Positions 45,107-58,612 of a DNA stretch of 64,000 nt are shown here, in pieces (positions within the stretch are counted from its first letter, which is position 1; each line of letters begins with the position of its first letter). Below the pieces are notes generated by a model. It was not told the origin of the DNA and ran no database searches. It saw nothing but the letters and a program-made list of their open reading frames with translations. The stretch lies in contig NW_027464588.1 in the NCBI RefSeq assembly GCF_043290135.1, positions 1,251,501-1,315,500 on the forward strand, written 5' to 3'. The position numbers were made by a program, and so were the translations under genes. Source of the stretch: Rhipicephalus microplus. Its lineage: Eukaryota > Arthropoda > Arachnida > Ixodida > Ixodidae.

Positions 45107-45800
45107 TTAATTTAAGTCCTGAGGAACAGATGGGAGCCATAGACCCCCTCCCCTCATACCAAGTCGGTGGCTCCATGCACGATGGGACCGGAAGTCGAAG
45201 TTCCGTCGCGATGTCGTGGGCCCTTTGAACATAGAAGTGTGGCAGCTTGGGCTAGTTGGTATGACATGACAATAGTTATAGCGCGAGAACAAAACGACGA
45301 CACAGAGACAAGAATGACACACGCTCGTGTCCTTCGCGTCCTTCTTGTCTCTGTGTCGTCGTTTTGTTCTCGCGCTACAACTATAATCGTCCCTTTGAAC
45401 AGTCTGGAGTTGTGTATGAAGACTGCTGCTCTTCAGAGATGCATTCCACCGCTCCTTCGCGTTTGGTGTAGAGGCATTAAGGACTGGGCACAGCCAGAGC
45501 ATGCGATCGAAAGAACGTGAGTCATGGCCACATTTTGGGCATGACTGTGAATGATCGCGGTCTATCCTATTGAGGGATTGATGAGTGGGATAAGAACAGG
45601 TTTGCAGTAATGTGAATGTTCTCGCATGAGGCCTGTTCATTCGGGGTGGGGTGTTAGAATTTTTTTCCTGGCCAGAGGGCAGCGGGAATTAATTTCGTCG
45701 AAAGTACACAATGGTTCTTTATAAACGTCGAACTCGTTACGAGCATGGGTGTCAGCGACGATGCAGTACGTCAAATTGCGCGCTACCTGGCGAACCTACT
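45107..45800 (-). pseudogene. I-clade-type LINE C-terminal remnant
   Basis: Downward from 45800 the translation gives CTFDEINSRCPLARKKIL, a stop, then MNRPHARTFTLLQTCSYP, and a zinc-knuckle-like CPKCGHDSRSFDRMLWLCP in which the usual His before MLW is Arg. The tail SSLHTQLQTVQR is then cut by a 159-bp foldback insertion (45232-45390). The same domain with intact CCHC spacing is at 60000-60055. The RT and most of RNase H are absent. Confidence 0.85.
45232..45390. mobile_element. Foldback element inserted in a LINE remnant
   Basis: A left arm at 45272-45312 (atagttatagcgcgagaac through gacacagagacaag) pairs with a right arm at 45344-45384 at 40 of 41 positions. About 40 bp precede the left arm (tagaagtgtggcagcttggg...). 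Direct repeats ccctttgaaca flank the insert at 45221-45231 and 45391-45401. It has no coding capacity. The near-perfect arms suggest a young insertion. Confidence 0.9.
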
Positions 45801-45986
45801 TGTAAGGGTTGCATTCGAGCGGGTTAACTGAACCGCCTAGATGGGCTTGAGACCACAAGGTGTGGTACCCGCCTTCGCTGCACTCCCGGGTTCATTGAAG
45901 TGCTTTGGTCACAATACTGTTCGCCTGTTCAGACATAAGGGCGTTAAAGAAACAACTGACTGCCGTAAGTGAGTCCGAGAAAACAA
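45801..45986. other. Unannotated stretch
   Basis: Short spacer between the LINE tail and the MITE; nothing recognised. Confidence 0.4.
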
Positions 45987-46104
45987 TAGACAGATTTAGT
46001 AGTGCGGTGCGTCCGCAGCAGCCGTATGGACGCCGCCTGCAAGCCATTTTCAATGACGAGTTGTGCCCGTACAGCTGCTGCGGGCGCGCAACTAAATCTG
46101 TCTA
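45987..46104. mobile_element. TA-flanked MITE, about 115 bp
   Basis: Inverted ends gacagatttagt (from 45989) and actaaatctgtc (to 46102) are each bordered by TA, and similarity continues inward (gtccgcagcagccgta versus tacagctgctgcggg). TA target duplications are the signature of Tc1/mariner-type transposition. It has no coding capacity. Confidence 0.85.
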
Positions 46105-46208
46105 ATATCGGGAGCTTTTGCGCTGTGAAAAACCGATCACCGCTTCTTTCGCTACGTGGGCAATCTTCGTATTCGTGAGTGCGTGCGTGCGACGTGCCTG
46201 TGTGCGCG

Positions 46209-46237
46209 TGCGTGTGTGTGTGTGTGTGTGTGTGTGT
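46209..46237. repeat. Short (GT)n microsatellite
   Basis: About 13 gt units inside a wider gtgcgtgc-rich stretch (46175-46255). Confidence 0.9.
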
Positions 46238-46250
46238 TTGCGTGCGTGTG

Positions 46251-47367
46251 TGTTGCAGTACGGAGTCGAAGGGACTCCCCCGTCTGCGAATCAAGTTCGC
46301 AAGAAGAAGAATGAAGGCGCAATAGGCATATTACAACCAAACTTGCAGTAGACATTATAAAATAGTTTGCAACGGCCAGTATTATGTGCACAGTCATTCA
46401 TTTCCATACGGCACGGTTGAGGCATGCGCCAAGAACCGATTCCAAGCTGCTAGCATTTGAAATGGCGATATTTACCGGGCCCAATCACGTTGACGTCTTC
46501 TATTCTTGAAGACGGAGCTCAAGCATCCTTCAAGTTCCTACCTAAAATTTCCTTTCAGATTTTACCAATGCTACGTTGTCATACAATCCGATATTCCATC
46601 TTTGCATTATTGACTATATTTTTAATTGGAACATCCTGCATTTATCACTGCATTTCTGTCACAATTTTGTGTATACGGTGAGCTCTTCTTTGTGAGAGTT
46701 TCAAAAGACCCAAGAAAATAGTTCACGATAATGAGAGTTCACTAAACTGAGTAGTCACTAGGATATGGAACAGCATTCAGCACAACAGATATCAGGGCAA
46801 AAGATCGAATTGCTTGCAATTTATTTTTAACATAATTCTGTGATTTTTATTTGGACTGGCGTACATAAAGCGCAAGAAGAGATACAGCTGTCCCGAAAGC
46901 CAAACTGCCCCTGGTACAGCTTGTCGCTGTGACGCGAAATCTGAACCTCCTAATATATCTTACAGCCTCGGCTAGAGGTAAAGAATTTGAACCGGCCATT
47001 ACAACTTTTTTCCGCTCCTCTTCTATGGGTTCGGGACGAACACAGGAAACAATTTTCGCTTCTCATAGTTCTGCAAAGATACTCAAACGCACGTAGCTCG
47101 TTTTTGTTTCCCTCACGGCCTATTTGCCTCGGCGGCACTGCCCGCACAAGTGATGTGTCACCGCCGCTGACGAATTCGTGATTTAGGGGTGGCAAGCATC
47201 AGCTAAGCCAGTGTTGTAGTGCACAAAACTTCTTTCAATTGACCCAAAAAATGAGTTCAGGTCTGCGAATAAAGTTCGTACCCTGAAACATTCACTTTTC
47301 AAAAATCCGTTTGCCGGAAATATTAGTGCATATAATGCACATTAAAGCCACCAGGGATTTCCTAAAT
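46251..47367. other. Unannotated stretch
   Basis: No gene or repeat family recognised. Confidence 0.5.
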
Positions 47368-47397
47368 CATCGTTATTGTTGTACAAGCAAGTGGGAG

Positions 47398-47560
47398 AGG
47401 TCCGTCAAGAGCTCACTTCTCGCCAACCAGCAATAGGCCATCCAGCAGGCCCACGAAGCGGCCGCCAGGTACTCCCTGTCGGTCCCTACGTGGGAGACGC
47501 CCGCTACGCGCCAAGCGCGTCCTGCAGGACTGAAATAAAGTTTTTCATTTCATTCCATTC
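47398..47560 (+). mobile_element. I-clade LINE 3' fragment, 5' truncated, with long TSD
   Basis: Only the C terminus and a short 3' UTR are present. In frame near 47455-47530 the translation gives AIQQAHEAAARYSLSVPTWE then TPATRQARPAGLK and a stop, followed by aataaagtttttcatttcat. Flanking 30-bp direct repeats at 47368-47397 and 47561-47590 (from catcgttattgttgtac to gag, three differences) mark the insertion limits. The long duplication and severe 5' truncation are typical of target-primed reverse transcription. Confidence 0.93.
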
Positions 47561-47590
47561 CATCGTTATTGTTGTACCAACAAGTGCGAG

Positions 47591-48454
47591 TTCCCCTGCA
47601 TGTTCGTACCGATGAACATAGAAGTGTTACAAACCGACGTACACTCAAGTGATTGTATGTCGGGAGTCGGCCCGACGCACTGGGCTGGAACGCAGCTTTG
47701 CATATGCTGTTCGAGTTGTCACGTGATCATGGTGGGCGATGGCGAGCGGTGGGCGTAGCTTTCGTGCCGCCACGTTGCTATACAAGCGCCTCAGTATGTC
47801 GATGGCACCTACCCATGTTTACGAACATGGAATAGCACTTAGGACTCGTCGTGGAACGAACGGTTGTCGTTCGCTCCGAGGTAGAACAGCGGGTATCGAA
47901 GATGCGACAACGAGCGCCAAATCTTGAATGGGCCCGAAAATGACGAGCAGCCATGGTCGCTGGCTTCCATTTTGAAAACAAGAACAGGAAGGGTTTTCAA
48001 GTTTTTCCCCCTATCTGGATGAGGAGTAGAGTAATATTGTGGTTGACTGGGCTCGTTGGCGATAAGTTGTAACTAACAGAGACCACCTTAACATGTACGA
48101 CTTGCGTATATGTTTTTCGTAATCCTTGTAAACGTCTGTACCAATTGCGTCGTCAAAGGAGACGGGGGTCAAACTGCCCTCTTCATATTTTTCAGTTTTG
48201 CATGTGTACAATGTACACACACACACACAAACGCATGTACTAATATTATACTCCCCTCCTCATTCACCGAGAAAAGGATTTCTCGCTATGCTACTGGTCT
48301 GTAAAATACACTTGAGAAGGGTAGCGAGCTAGAGACAATTTTTCGAGGCCGACGTTATGTACTTTCTTTTCAGGATGCGCTGTATCTTTCTTGTCGATTA
48401 AGAAGGAATCTCTTGCACGTATAGTTAGAAAAGTGAATGAAAAGCTCGCAATTA
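47591..48454. other. Unannotated stretch
   Basis: Moderately GC-rich at 47640-47960, with frames of no recognised family. A CA-rich short run occurs near 48214. No gene is called. Confidence 0.45.
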
Positions 48455-48700
48455 TGCACGGTACGAGTACACAGCGTTGCCGCGATTTCTGGCGGACTGC
48501 CCCGTCTCGATGCACCTCTGCTGTGTCGCGCAATGCACGCTGCTGTCTCGGCGGCATAGCCAACGGTGCAGCATGTAACTTATGCGGCTGTGGGGGTATG
48601 AAAGAACACGTTCTGTGCTGTTACCCACCCTTTATACGAAACTAAACGAATTCTAGAGGCTGAGTTCCATAATCTGGGCACTTTAATGCCGTTACAGATC
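48455..48700 (+). pseudogene. Non-LTR retrotransposon C-terminal fragment
   Basis: The frame at 48391-48645 ends with a cysteine/histidine motif CNLCGCGGMKEHVLCCYP (C, C, H, C spacing as in I/R1-type LINE tails, residues about 62-76). The expected continuation (YETKRILEAEFHNLG) appears after a frameshift near 48640. The RT and RNase H parts are missing. The cysteine-rich ending alone could suggest another zinc-binding protein, but the order of motifs favours a LINE. Confidence 0.6.
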
Positions 48701-48899
48701 AAAATCCTGAAATTTGGAATCTTAGCGTAGACCTTCGTACATGCAGAAAGCCGCGAAAGCCCTATACTGTGCTACCTGAAAACGACTCAATTTCACGAGT
48801 GTTTGTGAATTATCACCGTGGGTTAGCGTTCTGCAAGTTCATGAAAATTGTTTACTTATTTCGTTTGAGGCCAACACCTTAGACACCTGATCATACACG
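48701..48899. other. Unannotated spacer
   Basis: Nothing recognised. Confidence 0.4.
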
Positions 48900-49030
48900 A
48901 AATATGACCATCGGCGTCGACATCACCGGCGTCAGAACGACTGATGCAAAATGTCGTCATCGCGTGATGTTGCCTGCATAGGGTGATATCATCACGTTGA
49001 AGAGCGCCAAATTTTGTAATATAGGTAGTG
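48900..49030. repeat. TGACGTCA-type dispersed repeat, weak copy 3
   Basis: Words catcggcgtcgacatcacc, ggcgtcagaacgactgatg, aaatgtcgtcatcgcgtgat and gatatcatcacg resemble the vocabulary of the copies at 8120 and 44805, without a full tgacgtca. Confidence 0.35.
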
Positions 49031-50254
49031 CCAAAGCAGGTCAACTGGGAAAAGATTTCGGAAGAGAGGAAGCAGGAAAGATCAACCCAATGACTCTAAT
49101 TGTTCTTTCTGCGAGCAGTCATTGCCTAATGAAATAGTTTACATGACCTTGTAGTTATCAAACGCAACCCCGTCAAAATTTGGCATGTACTAACGAAAGG
49201 TTGGAGTGCTCATGCGGAGCGTATTTTGCGTTTCCTTTGCACTTTTATTTTGAGTGCATCGTTGTTCCTACAAATTTCGTCGGTCTTAACATTTAACCGC
49301 GTTTTCTTTTAAACATTTCTTTTATGGCGCCTAATTATTTCATGATTGTGGGAAACATCCTTGTTTCTTATATATGGCGGCCCGTCCATGTGCAGTGCCC
49401 CAACAAAAGCCATAAATGTTGATAAATGATGCTGATGATGATGATGATAATAATGAAGGTGGTGATGTTGATGATGATGGTCAATAATATAATCGTCATC
49501 AATTGAGCGAAAAAAAGTAACACTGTCACCTGCGGGTCGTCGTGGGCAAATGAGAGAGACCCTGCGAGCTTTTTTTGATTTGTTATCACTTGTTCTTTCT
49601 TGGCTATCTTAGCATTATATTACATAGTGAACCTCAGCGAGCAAGCAGTACATTACGACGTAATGATAAGTTGTTTCAGCGTGCTTTTTTTGCCGCTGCT
49701 TGTTCAATTTGAGTAACCTTTGTAAGTAATTTCTCTATTCAGTGTAAAACCTATAAATATGGTGTAGCCGAGGTAATACCAATCTCAACCTCTCCACAGC
49801 GAGACAGTTACAACACAAAAAATAGGGCATTATTTCGCTTTAACCTTACCCCGCTTAAAGGGTAGCCAACCAACTAAAGCTCGGTAACTCTCTCTGCCTT
49901 TCCCCGTCGTCTTTCTCTCACTCGCTATCTTTCTAGCACTGACAAATCATGTGTAGGACTTCTCCTCGCGCAGCGGAGTCGTTTCGAGAACAGTCAGGTT
50001 ATCTGGTAGGCGGGATCGCTCGCCCCTGATGACGCCGCCAACCTCGCTCGTCGTCTATTGTCACCCGCAGCTGTTGCGCGGCGCTGTGCGCAGTACGGCT
50101 CTTCGAGTGGGCGGAGTGCACGTGCTTGTTTTTTCGACCGCCGAGACGTAGGCGAGGAAGAAAAACGCTTAGCGCTGCGGTAGACGGCACGCGCGAAATA
50201 CATTAGCATCCACGACTTCGTTTCAGAGGCACGTGGGAATCTACCGAACTGTTG
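49031..50254. other. Mostly unannotated, with simple repeats
   Basis: gatgatg-type runs lie at 49428-49482. At 49855-49910 the phrase gggtagccaaccaactaaag...tctctgcctttcc resembles the 3' UTR of tick LINEs. 49970-50240 is GC-richer. No gene was recognised. Confidence 0.45.
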
Positions 50255-50273
50255 CCCCCCCCCCCCCCCCCCC
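50255..50273. repeat. Poly-C run, 19 bp
   Basis: A pure C homopolymer. Other long C runs lie at 12685-12694 and 55381-55394. Length in assemblies is often unreliable. Confidence 0.95.
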
Positions 50274-50499
50274 ACCTGAAGCGGACTTCCTCCTCTTTTC
50301 AAGCTACTCCTTTAACGGTGGAAGTGCTTCTGCAGTATAGTCAAAGACTAGAGGAAAGTTGTGCTTCGAAAGTGTGCGAATGATCTCGCTATTCCCCCTT
50401 TGTTTTAGGGGTGAAGCTTACGTGAATTGGCGTTGTTTTCCATTGTGGTCAAAGTATACAATAGTTGTTATAGTCTAAACATATGTGAGACACAAAAAA
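50274..50499. other. Spacer with possible hairpin-element start
   Basis: ttttaggggtgaagctta at 50403-50420 resembles a decayed 5' end of the GCGAAGC family, but no other family block follows. Confidence 0.3.
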
Positions 50500-50513
50500 G
50501 GGGTTTTACAATA

Positions 50514-50758
50514 TGATGATGAAGATATGTGGGGTTTAACGTCCCAAAAAACACCATATGATTGAGAGAGACGCCGTAGTGAAGGGCCCCGGAAATTTCG
50601 AACACCTGGGGTTCTTTAACGTGCCCCCCATATCTGAGCACAAGGGCCTACAACATTTTCGCCTCCATCGGAAATGCAGCCGCCGCAGCCGGGATTCGAT
50701 CCTGCGACCTACGGGTCAGCAGCCGAGTACCATGGCCACTAGACCACCATGGCGGGGC
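50514..50758 (-). mobile_element. Ruka-type SINE, full length with TSD
   Basis: The head is at 50758 (gccccgccatggtggtctag), B box aggatcgaatcccggct, then the body to gatatgtggggtttaacgtc at 50525. The target duplication ggggttttacaata is exact at 50500-50513 and 50759-50772, so this is one of the younger insertions here. Confidence 0.95.
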
Positions 50759-50772
50759 GGGGTTTTACAATA

Positions 50773-54202
<3,430 letters not shown>

Positions 54203-54374
54203 CGCAACTGTTTATATATGGGGGTGTGTTTGCCATCACGTGGTCATTACATTGCCAGAATATGATAGACAGGGCATTAAAGACGAAAATCCTTATGGGG
54301 TGAATTGGGTGATGTGCCCTGGAAACGAAAACTCAAAGTGCAAGAAACGCACGCTCTACACTGAAGCAACAGAT

Positions 54375-54613
54375 TTGATTGATATGTGGGGTTTAATGTC
54401 TCAAATCTACCGTATGTTTATGAGAGCCGCCGTAGTGGGGAGCACCGAAAATTTCAACAACCTGGAGTTTTTTAACGTGCACCCAAATCTGAGTACACGG
54501 GTCTACAGCATTTTCATCTCCATCGGAAATGCAGTTGCCACAGCCGGGATTTGAACCCGCAACCTGCGGGTCAGCAGCCGAGTACCTTAGCCACTAGACC
54601 ACCGCAGTGGTGC
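54375..54613 (-). mobile_element. Ruka-type SINE, full length, moderately diverged
   Basis: The tail ttgattgatatgtggggttt is at 54375. The body has substitutions, the B box is gggttcaaatcccggct, and the head ends at gcaccactgcggtggtctag on the minus strand near 54613. Flanks show only a weak caaca-type repeat. Confidence 0.92.
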
Positions 54614-54905
54614 CAACAATCTGATCAGCTGCAATGTCGTCTGCATTTGTATATGCGTGACATTGACGGCACTGAAGCTGTCATCGCTGGTGGCCGCATC
54701 AGTTCTAGACTGAACTCCAGTGTTCGCTTTGTGAGCGTAATCGAATCAGGAGATTCTGAAACCATCGAGAAGGTTTCCCGACATCATGGTTCGATGTTCA
54801 CATAAATATAAAAAAAATCAACAAAATTGTCATAGCTCCCTCTTGGAAAAGCTCTTACCGATACATTATATTAATACCCTAAGTTGTGTGTTCCAAAATG
54901 ATGTG

Positions 54906-55108
54906 ATATGAATTGATTATGAAAGATGGCGTACTGGAAGACCCCGGAAAGTTTGATCATCTGGTGTTCTTTAACGTGACTTGACAACGCACGGTATACG
55001 GTCTTCTACCATTTCACCATTACTGAAATGCGACCGCCGTGGCCTTGATCAAACCTGCGACCTTCGAGTGAGCAGTCTAGCACGGTAGCCAATGATCCAT
55101 CGTGGCGT
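54906..55108 (-). mobile_element. Ruka-type SINE, old
   Basis: The minus-strand order is head (cgccacgatggatcattggct), B-box region gtttgatcaaggcc, cggtcgcatttcagtaatgg, then ccagatgatcaaactttccg and tccagtacgccatctttcat. Many substitutions and lost segments make it one of the oldest copies. Confidence 0.75.
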
Positions 55109-56224
55109 ACGATGCTTAAAGCAAGGGGCAACACCAACAGGTGCTCTCCCTGAAGCCGTCAAAGTTGTCCACTTGTTCGAAAAGAGCAAAACATTCAGCA
55201 CACAGAGCCAGAATCTAAAACGCATGGCAATCCCGAAATTAATTATTCTCTATCGACCAATTGATTTCCTCATTCATATCCGGCGACTTTCCAAATACCA
55301 AACGTTGCATTTACCATGCCACCTTACTATATCATAGACGCTGCCTGGGAGGAGGAGAGGAAGGGATTCTCAACTTCCTACCCCCCCCCCCCCCGCTAAC
55401 ACAATATACTCGTGTTTGTATGGATACACGGGCACTTACAAATGGGCACATGCACATACATGGCAAATAGATGAACCAGCACCAAAAAAATATTCCGAGT
55501 TGACTACACCCTTCTACACCCTTGTATTATACTCTACATGCTGTATATTTTCAAGCTGAGAGAACGGCTCGTGTCGTCATACAAGAATAAGAATTGACGC
55601 AATAAGAAAGCATTAAAATACCTTTCGTAATCACTTTCTTTTAGAAGGCAATGTTCTCATTCATATGTTGTGAATTAGGACGGGAATAATAGGTGTTTTT
55701 TTTTTACAATGTGCAGCCCATCACGACAGAAAACGTGTACGTTTACGTAAAGCCGTTCACGTTTCGTTATGCACATTCTAGCCTCGTTGTATTCTGCGTC
55801 TCAGGAATTTGAGAAGCTGAGCACGTGCAGCGAAAAACCGAGGCGAGAACTATTGAAAATAAAATCGTAACAGACAAAAGAGAAGAAGACTACAATAAAT
55901 TTCGCGTGAACGCTCATTTGTCTCTTTTTCTCAAGTGAGACTTTGTACATTTATCAAAAATCAATTCATTTCAAAGATATTTAGTTATCCCCGAAATATG
56001 GCAGGACTCTCACCTAATGAAAGAAGAGACTCGATGCGCGTTTTTGGTTTCAGAACAAAAGTATGAAGTTCCAGAGGCTTTTGAACGCGTGTACAGGTCT
56101 CTCTTGCTCATTTTGCTTTTAAAGCGGAACTTTGAAGCTCTCGTACTGCAACTAGTCATCCACGGAAACCTACTAAATGAGAAGTATTTTTTTTTGCATA
56201 CCGCAAGCACTTTGGCGTCTATTT
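55109..56224. other. Unannotated stretch
   Basis: It contains a 14-bp C run (55381-55394). Frames have no family resemblance. Nothing else is recognised. Confidence 0.5.
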
Positions 56225-56500
56225 GCGTATCCGTCTATCAATCTATCTATCTTTCTAGGCACTCACGGCTCGCTGCTCTAGTGATTACTACCTTGAATTG
56301 ACGTGAACTAAAATTGGTATGGGAGGGTAAGATGGTTTGACGAACATTACGTGCTGGTCAAGACATGAATAATGCCACAATCCCGTCACGTACGTCATTA
56401 GACACTTGCTTCCAGATCGTGACACATACTCTGGGATGGTTATGTGCCACTGGTATGCAGGTATGTGCCGCAGGTGATTGAAACTTGGAATCCAGTCAAA
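56225..56500 (-). repeat. GATA-linked ~148-bp unit family, weak copy 4
   Basis: A short tatctatc-type run (56233-56253) is followed by aaattggtatgggagggtaa, aagacatgaataatgccaca and cccgtcacgtacgtcattag. This is the same layout as at 53178-53660, with a much shorter tetranucleotide run. Confidence 0.5.
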
Positions 56501-56552
56501 CAATCTAGTAACAAAAACAGACTTGGCGTCACCTTTATAGACACTTTTTGTG

Positions 56553-56799
56553 ATGATTGATTGATTGATATGTGGGGTTTAACGTCCCAAAACCACCGTA
56601 TGATTATGAGAGACGCCGTAGTGGAGGGCTCCGGAAATTTCGACCACCTGGGGTTCTTTAACGTGCACCCAAATCTGAAGACACGGGCCTACAGAATTTC
56701 CGCCTCCATCGGAAATGCAGCCGCCGCAGCCGGGATTTGAACCCGCAACCTGCGGTTCTGTATCCGAGTACCTTAGCCACTAGACCACCGCGGCGGGGC
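56553..56799 (-). mobile_element. Ruka-type SINE, full length, close to consensus
   Basis: The tail ttgattgattgatatgtggg, intact body, B box gggttcaaatcccggct and complete head gccccgccgcggtggtctag are all present. The target duplication tagacactttttgtg (15 bp, exact) is at 56538-56552 and 56800-56814. It is a young insertion about 20 bp from the hairpin-ended element that follows. Confidence 0.96.
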
Positions 56800-56835
56800 T
56801 AGACACTTTTTGTGTGACTATTTCTTCGTTTTTTT

Positions 56836-57290
56836 AGGGGCGAAGCTCCGTATGGCGTGGGTCTCTCGCTCCTCCTGTATGTATGTATGTATGTATGTAT
56901 GTATGTATGTATGTATGTATGTATGTATGTATGTATGTATGTATGTATGTATGTATGTATGTATGTATGTATGTATGTATGTATGTATGTATGTATGTAG
57001 CCACCAGTAGCACATACCCGCTCAAGTGCGGGTATGTGCCACAAAGGTTGCGAAATGGGAGATGACGGTACTTGGATATTCACTAGATGGACGCACGGAT
57101 GGACGGTCGGATAGACTAGCAGACGGACGAATGTATGGGTAGACGCGTGGACGTACGGACGGACGCACGGACAGACAGATGGACGCATGAATTGACGCAC
57201 GGATGGTAGCGCGGACGGACGGAAGCACGGACGGGCTGATGGACGTTTCGCCCACTCATCATGATATCCTCCGTGGATATGCTGTGATTT
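56836..57290 (+). mobile_element. Hairpin-ended (GCGAAGC) repeat element, copy 6
   Basis: The 5' end aggggcgaagctccgtatgg carries GCGAAGC at 56840-56846. It is followed by a TATG array (56877-56999), a novel hairpin (57010-57039), atgacggtacttgg and attcactagatgg, a GACG/GGAC minisatellite (57080-57240) and the 3' box acgtttcgcccactcatcat to ccgtggatatgctgtg (57243-57288). It has the same block order as copies 1, 2 and 4. Confidence 0.75.
57010..57039. repeat. 12-bp perfect inverted repeat
   Basis: gcacatacccgc and gcgggtatgtgc flank a 6-nt loop. It replaces the ccacctctcgtt block found at this place in the sister copies. Confidence 0.9.
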
Positions 57291-57596
57291 TTTCCCATGT
57301 GTTTTTTTTCGTTCTTTTTTGCTTTCTTCTTTATCCCTCTTTCTTCCCTTATTTCTTCTATGCCTCCCCTTCCCGAAGGAGAAGGCAGGCGTTGTGCCCT
57401 TATATATGGAACTTTTCAGCCTGTTCTCTCCACATCTCCTCTGTCTTCGTGTCTCTTATTATACTCAAACCAAACAAATAAATAATAAATGACGAGAATA
57501 GATATGGGTAATTTTACTACGTGAGTGTTAAAAAAAAACAGGCATCGGCAGCGTTTACCCAATATAATTCAAAAAGTAAATGTCAGAGTCCCAGGA
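57291..57596. other. Pyrimidine-rich stretch, possible LINE 3' UTR
   Basis: CT-rich, ending in aacaaataaataataaatg near 57474-57490. The style resembles a retroelement 3' end, but no coding part was recognised. Confidence 0.35.
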
Positions 57597-57670
57597 GGAG
57601 TCAAAGCCCCGCATTCTGCGTGTGAATCAAGCATTCTACCACAGAGCCACACCAGGTCTCGGAGCTGCGT
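57597..57670 (-). mobile_element. tRNA-like SINE head, fourth family
   Basis: On the minus strand cctggtgtggctctgtggta (A box tggctctgtgg) and gcggggctttgactcctcct (B-box region) have tRNA-like spacing. The cloverleaf does not close properly. It is the likely head of a tRNA-derived retroposon whose body is unrecognised. Confidence 0.5.
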
Positions 57671-58230
57671 TTCAAACAGACTGTAATGTTAGTGAAACCT
57701 CAGCGGTGGTTGCAGGGCTTGCCTACTTATTCAACTTATAAAGATGACATTTGTACCCATAATACACAGCCGTCATATCGGGTTAACTTGAATTGTAGTT
57801 GGGTGCCATTCACTAAAGTTGATTTTGGCAGAGCTGTTCAGGGCTATACCACCCTGGTGAGCACCAGCGCATCGTATAAGCTTAGCGCTTTTGTTGTAAT
57901 ACTCATGTTCCTGTTGGTGTCGTCACGCAAGTGCAAACAACTGGTTGTATAAACATCCGCAACTGTTCAGCATGTGTCTGTGCGTGCAGCATTTGTAAAT
58001 ATATTTAGCGTCAATTGATAACATGTCGCTCGATACAAAAAATTACAACATGGTAACCATCCCTCCGCATGCTTCGCATGACGTCGATTCGCAAGCTACT
58101 TGAAATCTTCCAAATTTTTATTATAAAAAAAAACGGCTCTCACTCTGCTCACAATCTGCATGCTCTTTTTCAAATAGTCCTTTGCTCCCGAAACACGTAT
58201 GCCGATTTTTCCGGCTTGGGAACTCGGATG
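57671..58230. other. Unannotated stretch
   Basis: A plus frame at 57686-57952 ends in a hydrophobic run (LSAFVVILMFLLVS), which is unremarkable by itself. No family is recognised. Confidence 0.4.
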
Positions 58231-58612
58231 GGTAAAAAAAAAAGAAACGAGAACACACGGAGAGAAAAAGCTCGAGACAAAAAAAAATATGGAAAGAAAT
58301 AGAAATGTAGTCAAAGATAGAGAGGAAAAGGCAAGCAAAGGTGGAGAAAGAAAGAATAAGCAAAGGACAGAGTGAGACAGAATGACAGAAAAATTAAAAA
58401 AGAGACAAGAAAAAGCGCAAAAAAGAGAGAGACAAAGAGAAGGACTAAGAAGTACACAGAGAAGGAAAGAGATCAGTAGTACCAGAGAGAGAAAGAAAGA
58501 AATGAAAGAGGAAGGAAGAATGTATGAGAGAGAAACTAATGAAAACGAACATACTAAAAAGGCAGAAAAACAGGGAGAAACGAGAAAGAGAAAGAAAAAA
58601 ACATGAAGAGAG
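58231..58612. repeat. Purine (A/G) tract, about 380 bp
   Basis: Nearly all plus-strand bases are A or G, in aaag, gaga and ggaa patterns. The K/R/E-rich frame (58382-58606) is a direct result and is not called as a gene. Confidence 0.95.

Noticed and set aside
58382..58606. Basic/coiled K-E-R-rich protein
   Set aside because: Frame lies inside a purine tract, which can only encode K, R, E and G plus a few others.
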